Below, one piece after another: positions 17,028 to 25,719 of a DNA stretch of 36,430 nt. The notes beneath the pieces are model-generated. The model ran no database searches. It saw only the letters and a program-made list of their open reading frames with translations, and was not told where the DNA came from. Both the position numbers and the translations under genes were made by a program. Position 1 is the stretch's first letter. Each line of letters starts with the position of its first letter. The stretch spans positions 1 to 36,430 of the forward strand of contig JALAGS010000012.1 in assembly GCA_022712315.1 (NCBI GenBank). The letters are read 5' to 3'. This DNA comes from Sphingobacterium sp. (GTDB taxonomy: Bacteria > Bacteroidota > Bacteroidia > Sphingobacteriales > Sphingobacteriaceae).

Positions 17028-17936
17028 TTAATTGATTCCCTTTACTAGCATTGGAATCCAATAAATTGCTGTTGAGGCTGTAATAAATAAATCAGTACGA
17101 TCTTTACCGCCAAAACAGACATTTGATGTCCATGGTTCTTTTATGTCGATATGCCCTATTAGTAGGCCTTTCGGACTATAGATAAAAACACCCTTGCCCG
17201 TCAGGTAGATATTTCCCTGATTATCCAATGTCATCCCATCAGATCCTTGAGCGATGACAGCCTCCTGTCCACTGAGCTTACCGTTAGATTCAATGACATA
17301 CCTATAAGTTGTATTCCGCCCTATATCTGCTACATATAGATACTTTCCATCGGCCGACCCGATTATGCCATTAGGTTTAGTTACATCATCAGCCACCACA
17401 ATTGGCTGTTTCCCTTTTCCAGGAGGTAGGTAGTAGACTTTCTGTCCTTCGATCTCAGGATTTTTCCTCGTCCAATAGTCTCGCTGGTAATAGGGATCTG
17501 TAAAGTATATACCTCCTTTCTTATCTGCCCAAAGATCATTTGGGCCATTCAGTTTCTTCCCATCTACTGCGGACAGCAGGACAGTAACTTTACCCGTACT
17601 GCTTATAGACCAAATTTCGTTTTTTTCATCCGCGCAAGCAAGCAGCTGGCCCCGATGGTCAACGTACAGTCCATTTGCGCGGCCGGCTGAATCCATAAAA
17701 AGAGAGAGATGACCTTTCGTGCTGTATTTCCAGATTTTGTTATTGGGCTGGTCAGTGAAATAAATATTTCCGTCCCTGTCCGCTGCCGGTCCTTCTGTAA
17801 ATGCAAACTGCCTAGATATCAATTTCAAGCTGTCCTGATTAAACAATTGCGCTTTTACATCAAGCGCATTTAGTGAGAAGAGTGATAATAGAAACAGTAT
17901 AAGATAGTCTCTGGAAGAATGAATTGAATATTGCAT
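17028..17936 (-). CDS. SMP-30/gluconolactonase/LRE family periplasmic protein
   Basis: The protein is a six-bladed beta-propeller of the SMP-30/gluconolactonase type: FTEGPAADRDGNIYFTD, NGPNDLWADKKGGIYFTDPY and KPNGIIGSADGKYLYVAD are the repeated calcium-binding and active-site segments. E and N residues in EGP, NGPND and KPNG would ligate the metal. A signal peptide precedes the cut near VKAQ, so it is exported. I chose the ATG at 17936, giving 302 residues. An in-frame ATG at 17963 would add nine residues but sits almost at the transcription start predicted from the TAnnTTTG box at 17971-17978. Likely a lactonase for sugar acids; the exact substrate is unknown. Confidence 0.88.
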   Translation of the reverse strand: MQYSIHSSRDYLILFLLSLFSLNALDVKAQLFNQDSLKLISRQFAFTEGPAADRDGNIYFTDQPNNKIWKYSTKGHLSLFMDSAGRANGLYVDHRGQLLACADEKNEIWSISSTGKVTVLLSAVDGKKLNGPNDLWADKKGGIYFTDPYYQRDYWTRKNPEIEGQKVYYLPPGKGKQPIVVADDVTKPNGIIGSADGKYLYVADIGRNTTYRYVIESNGKLSGQEAVIAQGSDGMTLDNQGNIYLTGKGVFIYSPKGLLIGHIDIKEPWTSNVCFGGKDRTDLFITASTAIYWIPMLVKGIN

Positions 17937-17970
17937 GGTAAATTGATTATATAAAATTATCATTTTTTTT

Positions 17971-17978
17971 CAAAAATA
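17971..17978 (-). promoter_or_regulatory. Putative -7 promoter box for the SMP-30 gene
   Basis: On the minus strand this reads TATTTTTG, matching TAnnTTTG. It lies 7 bases before the first possible ATG (17963) and 34 before the second (17936), which favours the second as the translation start. No clear -33 element is seen. Confidence 0.4.
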
Positions 17979-18069
17979 GAACCATCACAGTAATTTAGTA
18001 GCACATTGTAGCGGATCATTAAATCGACTCGTTCTTTCTGATGTATCAATAATAAATAACCAAGAAGTT

Positions 18070-18471
18070 ATGAAAAAAACTTACAGTATCCTGTTTCCAG
18101 CTATTCTTGCTTTTGCGCTGACCTCTTGCAAAAAAGAAGAGAAGATAGCCGTCGAGAATCTTATAGGTAAATGGACAGTGGCAAATGATGATCCCAGGAT
18201 AGCCGTAGATGGTTCCGTTACCTACAAGTTCAACTCCGACATGACCTGTATCAAGAATATCTACAATGCGCTTTCAAATCGCGACACATCTATCCAGCGC
18301 ACTTATGTATTGAGTTATGATAAGACTTTGGTGACACTTTATGATGAAAATAAAATCTATACAGAACAGTATCTGATAAAAAGGTTGAACACGAAGGAAA
18401 TGAAATGGGAGAACGCGTCACCCAAAGATGGAAACGAGGATAAAAGATTGGTTCGATCGAGCGATCAATAG
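18070..18471 (+). CDS. Small lipoprotein, lipocalin-like
   Basis: This 133-residue protein has an N-terminal lipoprotein signal (MKKTYSILFPAILAFALTSC) with Cys20 as the probable lipid anchor. A single beta-rich domain follows, starting NLIGKWTV, a common opening of lipocalin-like Bacteroidota lipoproteins, and continuing with alternating beta strands. No enzymatic motif is seen. It is divergent from the SMP-30 gene (promoters share about 130 bases) and lies 161 bases before the hybrid regulator of the carbohydrate locus. A link to that locus is not evident. Confidence 0.75.
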   Translation: MKKTYSILFPAILAFALTSCKKEEKIAVENLIGKWTVANDDPRIAVDGSVTYKFNSDMTCIKNIYNALSNRDTSIQRTYVLSYDKTLVTLYDENKIYTEQYLIKRLNTKEMKWENASPKDGNEDKRLVRSSDQ

Positions 18472-18632
18472 AGTCGATCCTTCAGAGTTTGAAAAAAGGT
18501 AGCATATATCTGCTCTTAGCGAATTTGAGAATTAGGTTGAAGAGTACGGACCTGTGTATTGTTCCTGTTAAAATGAATGCTCGGATTTGCTGGATTTGCT
18601 CAATTTTTGTATCATTGGGGAGATCATAACCA

Positions 18633-21600
18633 ATGCAGCAGCTTAAGTCTTTTTTATACGCGTATCTCAGCCTTTTTCTTCTCCTTTTCATAGGTCATTT
18701 TTCGGCTTGGAGCCAGGTCAATACTTATGCGTTTAAAACCTTGACTTCTGACCAAGGCTTGGTTCATAATCACGTCAACTGTGCCCTTAGGGATAAGAAC
18801 AATTACCTGTGGTTTGGTACCGAGTCTGGCCTGAGCAGATTTGATGGGGTACAATTCACAAATTTTCGATATTCTGCCAGTAAGCACACAGGCCTGAGTG
18901 GAAATGTGATTTCAGCAATCTTTGAGGGGCCGGAGGGCAATGTATGGATCCGTACCAGCAACGGGATGAATGTGTATGATCAGCGCTCAGGCATTATCCA
19001 CCAGCACCTTGATTCCATACTGACGAGCTTAAAGTTGCCCGTCAAAGACGTACACACGATAAGGCCGCTGGATGGTCAGACCTTTGCACTATTGTATAGC
19101 GATCGTTCGCTGGTCCTGTATGACGCCCTAACCAAAACGCACCGCACTGTACCGCAGTTGACCAAAAACAACCGAATTGCTGATGTGATAGCGGGAAAAG
19201 GCCAAACGATCTGGGTAATCTACGAAAATGGCCTGCTGGGCTACGTCGATACAAAGTCACTGCAAAGTATCAAAACCTGCTTATTGCCCCTCAGTAATAA
19301 ATTGGTGAATTATAATCTTTTTGCAGATCAGGAGGGTGTCATATGGATCTTCTCAAAAGATATTCCAATCGGCGTATACTGGTTTGACCCGAAAGACGGG
19401 GTAGTTCGGCATATTCAAAAAGAACTGTCCAATCCTTTTGTAGGCAATATCGTACAAGATGATAAGGGAAATCTCTGGTTGGGTACAGACCATGGTGGCA
19501 TCAATGTCTACAATAAGAAAACGAGCAGTATCGAAATCATTGGCAATGATAAATATGACTTACGGAGTCTGCCTTACAATAGTATAACGTGCTTATACCG
19601 GGATAAGTCAGGTATTATATGGACGGGAACCTATAAAGGCGGCATCAGCTATTATCATCCCAACCTGTTGTTATTCTCCTTAATCAAAAACTATCCGGGG
19701 CTTCCCAGATCACTTCCCTTTGACGATGTCAATAAGTTTGTACAGGATCGCAGGGGCAATCTCTGGATCGGGACAAACGGTGGGGGATTGCTCTACTATG
19801 ATATCAGTCAGAAAACATTTAAGCAATATTTGCATGATCCTCGGGATCCCAATAGTTTGAGTTCCAACGTAATTGTTTCCTTGTTGCTGGATGCGGAAGA
19901 CAAGCTGTGGATCGGAACCTATCGAGGTGGTATGTGTCGATTCGACGGCAAAAGTTTTAAGATTTTCCATCGTGACTCGTCGCCCGGAAAATTGAACGAC
20001 GATAGTGTATGGGAGATCTATGAAGATAGTCAACATCGGTTTTGGATAGGGACCCTAAGTGCAGGCTTGTACCTGTTTGATAAAAAAACAGAACAGTTTT
20101 CGAAAACGTATTCTCGACAGGGACAAACCATCAACAGCAATTATATTTCTGTCTTATTTGAGGATTCAAAAAAACGGCTCTGGATCGGCACAGCTACAGG
20201 CTTGGCGCTGTTGGCTCCCGACGGCAAGATTAGCTATATTAATACATCCAGCTCGCCCATGAAACTCATGAATGATCTGATTTATGATATTAAAGAGGAT
20301 AAAACCGGTCGTATTTGGGTAGCAACACAGGAAGGGCTGCATGTAATCGACGGTACCAAAATAAGCTGTCTCACACAGCAAGATGGACTCAGCGACGATG
20401 CGATCCTGGCGCTCTTGGTCGATAATCAAGGGGGAATCTGGGCTTCAACAAACAAAGGACTGTCGGCGATTGTGGGCAAGGGACAGGCAGAGAAGTTTAT
20501 CATCCGCAATTTTACACAGGAATCGGGCCTCCAGGGGAATGTATTCAATGAAAACGCCGCTTTAAAAATGCGGGACGGAAGACTTGTCTTTGGTGGACCA
20601 AAGGGATTCAATTTTATCGACCCTACAAAAATTAGCAGCGAAAGTGAGCTGGTCTTACCCCTTTTGTCCAATCTCTATTTATTCAACAAGCGGGTAGCCG
20701 TAGGTGAGGAATTTTCGGGTCGGGTCATTTACGATCAAGCCCTGAATAATCTCAAGGAACTGAGCCTTCCATACAATTTAAATGCCATTTCGCTGGAGTT
20801 CTCTACTTTTGACTACCTGCAACAGCATAATGGACTCTACCAATATCAGCTTGCTGGTCTAAGTGATGAATGGTTTGATTTTGAACCAGGGACCATGCGC
20901 GCCAATTTCACCAATCTAGACACCCGCAGCTACAGCTTATATATTCGGCATGCCATCGATTCGAATAGCTGGTCGGAGGGCGTGCTGCTCCTAACAATCG
21001 ATATACAGCCGCCTTTTTGGCGTTCTACCTGGGCCTTTCTTTTCTATGCCTGTCTAACTTTGGTCGTCCTGTGGACCTATTTTTATTTGACAAAACTACG
21101 TGTCAAGACACGCAATCAACTTTTCCTTGCCCAGGAACAGGCAACACAGGCAAAGGAGCTGGATGCTTTAAAAACACGTTTCTTTACTAATATAAGTCAT
21201 GAGTTCAGGACTCCGATCAGCTTGATCCTAACCCCAACACAGCAGTTGTTGGATGAAGAACAGCATCCAGAAAAAAAAGCTGACCTAAACTTAATCAAGA
21301 AGAATGCCGACCGCCTGCTTAAATTGGTCAATCAGCTGCTGGACTTTAGAAAATTGGAGAAAAGTGAACTGGAACTGAACGAGGAGTATGGGGATCTTAT
21401 GGGATTTATCCGCGAACAACTCGATGCCTTTGCCGGAATGGCCCAAAGCAATCAAATCTCCCTACAGGTCAATATTGCCCAAGACACATACCCGTCCTGG
21501 TTTGACAAAAACAAATTGGAAAGCATTATTTTCAATTTGATGTCAAATGCGATCAAGTTTAGCCCAGTATCCGGTATTGTGGCATTCAATGCCGAAGTAA

Positions 21601-22643
21601 CTGAACAAGAAGCGGGAAAGGTACTGCTTATTGAAGTTCAAAATCAGGGTACAGCGATTCCCGAAAACTTACAATCCCGCGTTTTTGAACGTTACATGCA
21701 ACTGGCTGTACCAAATGGAAAACTAAATCAGGGTACGGGTATCGGGCTTTCTATTGTAAAAGACTATGTAGAATTCTTGGGTGGAAATATCAGGCTGAGC
21801 AGCAATGCGCAATGGACGACATTTTATGTTCAACTACCTTTAAATAAGGTCGCAACGAGCAATGACCCCGTCGAAAGCAACAAGCAGGATAAACCTGCTA
21901 TTTTATTGGTCGAAGATGATATTGACTTCCTTCATTACCTGGAGCGGACCCTAAGGTCAACCTACATAATCCACTCTGCAAAAGGTGTCAATGAGGCGAA
22001 ATTGATTTTAAGCAAGCAACAAGTTGATCTTGTCATCACCGATCTTAGCCTGCCAGGAGAGAGCGGACTGGATTTTTGCCGCTATATAAAAGCCCAGGCT
22101 AAGCTGGTCCATATCCCTGTGCTGATTGTAACGGCGGTAGTCAATCAGAAAATTGAACTGGAAGCCTTGCAGGCCGGTGCTACAGATTACATTAACAAGC
22201 CTTTTAATATCAACCTGCTGCGTTCAAAATTAGCGCAGATACTCAATCAGCAGCAGACAATGGTAAAACGGTATAAAAAACAGATTAATGTCAATCTGGA
22301 ACAGCCCGATATCGCATCTGCTGATGAACAGTTTATCCGTGCGCTGGTAAAGGAAATTGAACAGGATCTCAGTGACCCTTCGCTTTCTGTCGAACTGCTT
22401 GCCAAAAGAATGAACATCACCCGCGTAGGCCTTTATAAAAAGGTGCTTGCTATAACGGGGTATTCGCCGATGGAATACATCCGGCATATCCGGCTCAAAC
22501 GTGCCATGCATTTAGTTCAGAATTCGAAATTATCGATGGCTGAAATAGCTTATGAAGTGGGATTCGGAAATCCGAAACAGTTCAGCAAATATTTTAAATC
22601 TGCATTTGGAAACCTACCGTCTTTTTACCGAAAAAACCTGTAA
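18633..22643 (+). CDS. Hybrid two-component system regulator (one-protein sensor kinase/response regulator, HTCS)
   Basis: This 1336-residue protein has the full HTCS layout. A signal peptide (cut near AWSQ, residue 28) is followed by a periplasmic double propeller with at least ten Reg_prop repeats (such as LWFGTESGLSRFDG and LWIGTNGGGLLYYD). Next come a Y_Y_Y domain (about 716-795), one membrane helix (about 799-820), HisKA with H856 in SHEFRTP, HATPase with NLMSNAIKFSP and GTGIGLS, a receiver with D1137 in VITDLSLP, and a C-terminal AraC helix-turn-helix (about 1230-1336). It senses an oligosaccharide in the periplasm and should activate the adjacent GH31-SusCD operon. It lies 183 bases upstream on the same strand. 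Confidence 0.97.
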   Translation: MQQLKSFLYAYLSLFLLLFIGHFSAWSQVNTYAFKTLTSDQGLVHNHVNCALRDKNNYLWFGTESGLSRFDGVQFTNFRYSASKHTGLSGNVISAIFEGPEGNVWIRTSNGMNVYDQRSGIIHQHLDSILTSLKLPVKDVHTIRPLDGQTFALLYSDRSLVLYDALTKTHRTVPQLTKNNRIADVIAGKGQTIWVIYENGLLGYVDTKSLQSIKTCLLPLSNKLVNYNLFADQEGVIWIFSKDIPIGVYWFDPKDGVVRHIQKELSNPFVGNIVQDDKGNLWLGTDHGGINVYNKKTSSIEIIGNDKYDLRSLPYNSITCLYRDKSGIIWTGTYKGGISYYHPNLLLFSLIKNYPGLPRSLPFDDVNKFVQDRRGNLWIGTNGGGLLYYDISQKTFKQYLHDPRDPNSLSSNVIVSLLLDAEDKLWIGTYRGGMCRFDGKSFKIFHRDSSPGKLNDDSVWEIYEDSQHRFWIGTLSAGLYLFDKKTEQFSKTYSRQGQTINSNYISVLFEDSKKRLWIGTATGLALLAPDGKISYINTSSSPMKLMNDLIYDIKEDKTGRIWVATQEGLHVIDGTKISCLTQQDGLSDDAILALLVDNQGGIWASTNKGLSAIVGKGQAEKFIIRNFTQESGLQGNVFNENAALKMRDGRLVFGGPKGFNFIDPTKISSESELVLPLLSNLYLFNKRVAVGEEFSGRVIYDQALNNLKELSLPYNLNAISLEFSTFDYLQQHNGLYQYQLAGLSDEWFDFEPGTMRANFTNLDTRSYSLYIRHAIDSNSWSEGVLLLTIDIQPPFWRSTWAFLFYACLTLVVLWTYFYLTKLRVKTRNQLFLAQEQATQAKELDALKTRFFTNISHEFRTPISLILTPTQQLLDEEQHPEKKADLNLIKKNADRLLKLVNQLLDFRKLEKSELELNEEYGDLMGFIREQLDAFAGMAQSNQISLQVNIAQDTYPSWFDKNKLESIIFNLMSNAIKFSPVSGIVAFNAEVTEQEAGKVLLIEVQNQGTAIPENLQSRVFERYMQLAVPNGKLNQGTGIGLSIVKDYVEFLGGNIRLSSNAQWTTFYVQLPLNKVATSNDPVESNKQDKPAILLVEDDIDFLHYLERTLRSTYIIHSAKGVNEAKLILSKQQVDLVITDLSLPGESGLDFCRYIKAQAKLVHIPVLIVTAVVNQKIELEALQAGATDYINKPFNINLLRSKLAQILNQQQTMVKRYKKQINVNLEQPDIASADEQFIRALVKEIEQDLSDPSLSVELLAKRMNITRVGLYKKVLAITGYSPMEYIRHIRLKRAMHLVQNSKLSMAEIAYEVGFGNPKQFSKYFKSAFGNLPSFYRKNL

Positions 22644-22690
22644 TTCATAGGTTTAAAGTGGGTGGTGCCTGCAAATATCTTCCTTACATG

Positions 22691-22730
22691 TTAACAAAGT
22701 AACCCCTAAAAGTTAACAAAACATACCCCT
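22691..22730 (+). promoter_or_regulatory. Direct repeats, candidate HTCS operator
   Basis: TTAACAAA at 22691-22698 and 22713-22720 start 22 bp apart, each followed after 3-4 bases by ACCCCT. Two direct half-sites two helical turns apart just upstream of the -33 region suit an AraC-type activator such as the adjacent HTCS (inference). Confidence 0.6.
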
Positions 22731-22734
22731 TATA

Positions 22735-22757
22735 CAACCGGTTGCATTCTATATTTG
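22735..22757 (+). promoter_or_regulatory. Promoter of the GH31-susCD operon with a central palindrome
   Basis: TATATTTG (22750-22757) is an exact TAnnTTTG -7 box, 69 bases before the GH31 start codon. CAACCGGTTG (22735-22744) is a perfect 10-bp palindrome with a central CG, as in LacI-type operators, lying within the spacer. No good -33 TTTG is seen, consistent with an activator-dependent promoter. Confidence 0.55.
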
Positions 22758-22826
22758 ATCAGTTCTTTCAGTAGGAAAGGACGTGTAATAACCAAGGGAA
22801 TATAATAACCAATAAATCTTATTTAA

Positions 22827-25691
22827 ATGCGCAACTTAACGTATGCTTTAAGTGGTCTGATGCTCTTCGCGATCGTGCAGCAGGGATTCAGCCAGGCAAA
22901 TAAAGCTCATTATGAAAAAACACCTAACGGTATTAAGGTTAGCTTCAAAAATTCGGAAACGTCCATTGATCAGGATGTCTATTTGGACGTCGTGACCGAT
23001 AAGATCGTGCGTGTCACGGCTGTTCCTGCAGGTGTCGCCTTACCGACCCAAACGAGTTTAGTCATCGTCGATTCACTGCGTAGAGAAGTTAAATCTTTAG
23101 CGGTAAGCTCGACCGACTCCACCGTAAATTTAAAAACAGCCAATATGCAGGCAATCGTTTCTTTGGTAAGTGGCAAAGTAGCGTTTTTTGATCTGAAGGG
23201 ACAATCCATCTTTAAAGAAGCAAAGCGGAATTCAAGTTCTTTCTTAGCCAATAGTTATCAGGGAGATGCATTTTATCACATTAACCAGGACTTTATTGTC
23301 AATGCTGAGGAAGGAATCTATGGACTTGGTCAGCATCAGAATGGGGTGATGAACTATAATCGCGGAAAACAGGTTTCGCTGCTGCAGTACAATACAGAAA
23401 TCGGAATTCCCTTTTTACTGTCCACCAATAACTATGGTATCTTATGGCACAATTACTCCATTACAAAAGCGGGTGATGTGAGGCCATTATTGCCCTTAAA
23501 TGCTTTTAAGCTGCTGTCAAAAGAAGGTGAATCAGGTTGGCTCACTGCAACCTATGTAAATCGAAACAAGGCCAACGAGGTCTATTTATCCCGGCCGGAA
23601 TCGATCATCGATTATGGCTATCTAACGGATCAGCACAAGTTTCCAAAGGGAGTAAATCTGGCCGACAGCAAGGTCATCTATGCGGGAAGTTTCTCTTCGT
23701 CCTACACAGGCAAACATGTGCTGCATTTTAAATATTCGGGTTATATGAAAGTCTGGATTGATGGCGAGCAGGTCGCCGACCGCTGGCGGCAATCCTGGAA
23801 TGCAGGCACCTTTGAAATAGAAAGGGACATGCAGAAAGATAAAACTTACCAGATCCGGATGGAATGGATCCCGGATGGGGGTGAATCTTATTTTACCTTA
23901 AACTGGCAAAGCCCCATTCCGGAAGCGCGTAAAAACTTATTTTCCTTTAATTCGGAAGCTGGAGATGCCATTGACTATTACTTTGTTCAGGGTGAATCCA
24001 TGGATGAGGTTATTGCTGGCTATCGCCACTTGTCGGGCAAGGCACCGATTATGCCGATTTGGAGCTTTGGATTTTGGCAGAGCAGAGAACGCTACAAGAC
24101 GCAGGCGGAAATCGAAGAGGTTGCAGCTGAGTTTCGTAAACGCAGGATTCCGATCGACAATATTGTGCAAGATTGGTCTTACTGGTCTGAAAACGACTGG
24201 GGGAGTCAGAAATTTGACGTAAAGCGTTTTCCAGATCCTCAGGCCATGATTAAGAAACTGCATGATCAACACTTTAAGATCATGATTTCGGCCTGGCCCA
24301 AAATCAATGAAGAGTCTTCCGTATACCAAGAATTTAAGGCCAATAAATGGATCTATCCACGCAATATCTATGATGGTAGAAAAGATTGGATCGGAAAAGG
24401 TTATACCTCCACCTTTTATGATCCTTTCAACAAAGCAGCACGCGATGGATTTTGGAAATTGTTGGACAACAATCTTTTCAAAATCGGGATCGATGCCTGG
24501 TGGATGGATGCCAGTGAGCCTGATATTCACTCCAATATTGATTTGGATGAACGCAAATCGGTTTTTCAGCCGAGTATTGGATCATCTGTCCGCTATTATA
24601 ATGCGTTCCCTTTACAAAATGCAAAAGGTATCTATGAGGGCCAGCGTGAAACAGATCCTAATAAACGCGTATTTATTTTGACACGATCTTTTTTTGCAGG
24701 GCAACAACGTTATGCTGCAGCGGCCTGGAGTGGCGATATTGCTTCAAGATGGCATGATATGAAAGATCAGATTGCCGGGGGGATCAATTTCTCGATGTCC
24801 GGTACACCTTATTGGACAATGGATGCCGGTGGCTTTTTGGTGGAAAATAGGTTTCACAAACCGAATTCGACGGATTTGGAGGAGTGGCGGGAGCTCAATA
24901 GCCGCTGGTATCAATATGGTGCATTCTTGCCCTTGTTCAGGGCGCATGGACAATTTCCGTATCGCGAGCCATACAATATTGCTCCTGCAGATCATCCAGC
25001 CTATAAAAGCATGACCTATTCGATCAACCTAAGGTATAAATTACTCGCCTACAATTACAGTCTGGCGGCAAAGACTTTTTTCGAAGACTATTCGATGATA
25101 CGTGGACTAGCCATGGATTTCCCGCAAGACAAAGACGGATTCGACAGCAATGACCAATATCTTTGGGGACCATCTTTACTGATCAATCCAGTCACAGAAA
25201 AAGGAGCAACCTCACGCAAGATACACTTCCCGAAAGGAGCCAGCTGGTATGATCTATACAGCGGCAAGATGGTAGCAGGGGGGCAGGATCTGCTTGTTGC
25301 GGCACCCTATGAACGTATTCCTGTCTATGTCCGGGCCGGAGCTATATTACCTATTGGACCTGTCCTGCAATATACGACGGAGAAAAAACCTGATGTGCTG
25401 GATCTTTACGTCTATGCAGGAGCGAACGGTCAATTTTCACTCTATGAAGACGAAGGAAGCAACTATAATTATGAAAAAGGGAAATACAGCCGCATTGATT
25501 TCAGTTATGACAATTCGACGCACGTACTGTCTTTGGCTGATCGTCGCGGAGATTTTGAAGGCATGCTGACCAAAAGAAAGTTCAATATCATTTTTGTCAG
25601 TGACAGAAACGTGGTCGGACTGGATGTTTCAGCAAGGAAATCAACCGCAGTAACCTATACAGGAAAAGCCTTACAGATCAAATTAAAATAA
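22827..25691 (+). CDS. GH31 family glycoside hydrolase with PA14 insert, probable alpha-xylosidase
   Basis: This 954-residue enzyme has a signal peptide (cut near GFSQ, residue 23) without a lipobox, so it is periplasmic. The N-terminal beta-sandwich is followed by a PA14-type insert (about 285-364), the GH31 barrel and C-terminal beta domains. The nucleophile is D561 in WWMDASEPD and the acid/base is D637 in AAWSGD. A PA14 insert at this position is known from the alpha-xylosidases of Cellvibrio japonicus and Bacteroides ovatus that act on xyloglucan oligosaccharides, hence the call; alpha-glucosidase activity is the alternative. It is the first gene of the operon, 28 bases before susC. Confidence 0.93.
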   Translation: MRNLTYALSGLMLFAIVQQGFSQANKAHYEKTPNGIKVSFKNSETSIDQDVYLDVVTDKIVRVTAVPAGVALPTQTSLVIVDSLRREVKSLAVSSTDSTVNLKTANMQAIVSLVSGKVAFFDLKGQSIFKEAKRNSSSFLANSYQGDAFYHINQDFIVNAEEGIYGLGQHQNGVMNYNRGKQVSLLQYNTEIGIPFLLSTNNYGILWHNYSITKAGDVRPLLPLNAFKLLSKEGESGWLTATYVNRNKANEVYLSRPESIIDYGYLTDQHKFPKGVNLADSKVIYAGSFSSSYTGKHVLHFKYSGYMKVWIDGEQVADRWRQSWNAGTFEIERDMQKDKTYQIRMEWIPDGGESYFTLNWQSPIPEARKNLFSFNSEAGDAIDYYFVQGESMDEVIAGYRHLSGKAPIMPIWSFGFWQSRERYKTQAEIEEVAAEFRKRRIPIDNIVQDWSYWSENDWGSQKFDVKRFPDPQAMIKKLHDQHFKIMISAWPKINEESSVYQEFKANKWIYPRNIYDGRKDWIGKGYTSTFYDPFNKAARDGFWKLLDNNLFKIGIDAWWMDASEPDIHSNIDLDERKSVFQPSIGSSVRYYNAFPLQNAKGIYEGQRETDPNKRVFILTRSFFAGQQRYAAAAWSGDIASRWHDMKDQIAGGINFSMSGTPYWTMDAGGFLVENRFHKPNSTDLEEWRELNSRWYQYGAFLPLFRAHGQFPYREPYNIAPADHPAYKSMTYSINLRYKLLAYNYSLAAKTFFEDYSMIRGLAMDFPQDKDGFDSNDQYLWGPSLLINPVTEKGATSRKIHFPKGASWYDLYSGKMVAGGQDLLVAAPYERIPVYVRAGAILPIGPVLQYTTEKKPDVLDLYVYAGANGQFSLYEDEGSNYNYEKGKYSRIDFSYDNSTHVLSLADRRGDFEGMLTKRKFNIIFVSDRNVVGLDVSARKSTAVTYTGKALQIKLK

Positions 25692-25719
25692 GAAAAAACC
25701 AATTTATAAATCAAGACAT

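Noticed and set aside
23937..24530. 197-codon open frame antisense to the GH31 gene
   Set aside because: It lies wholly within a well-supported gene; the opposite strand of a coding region often stays open.
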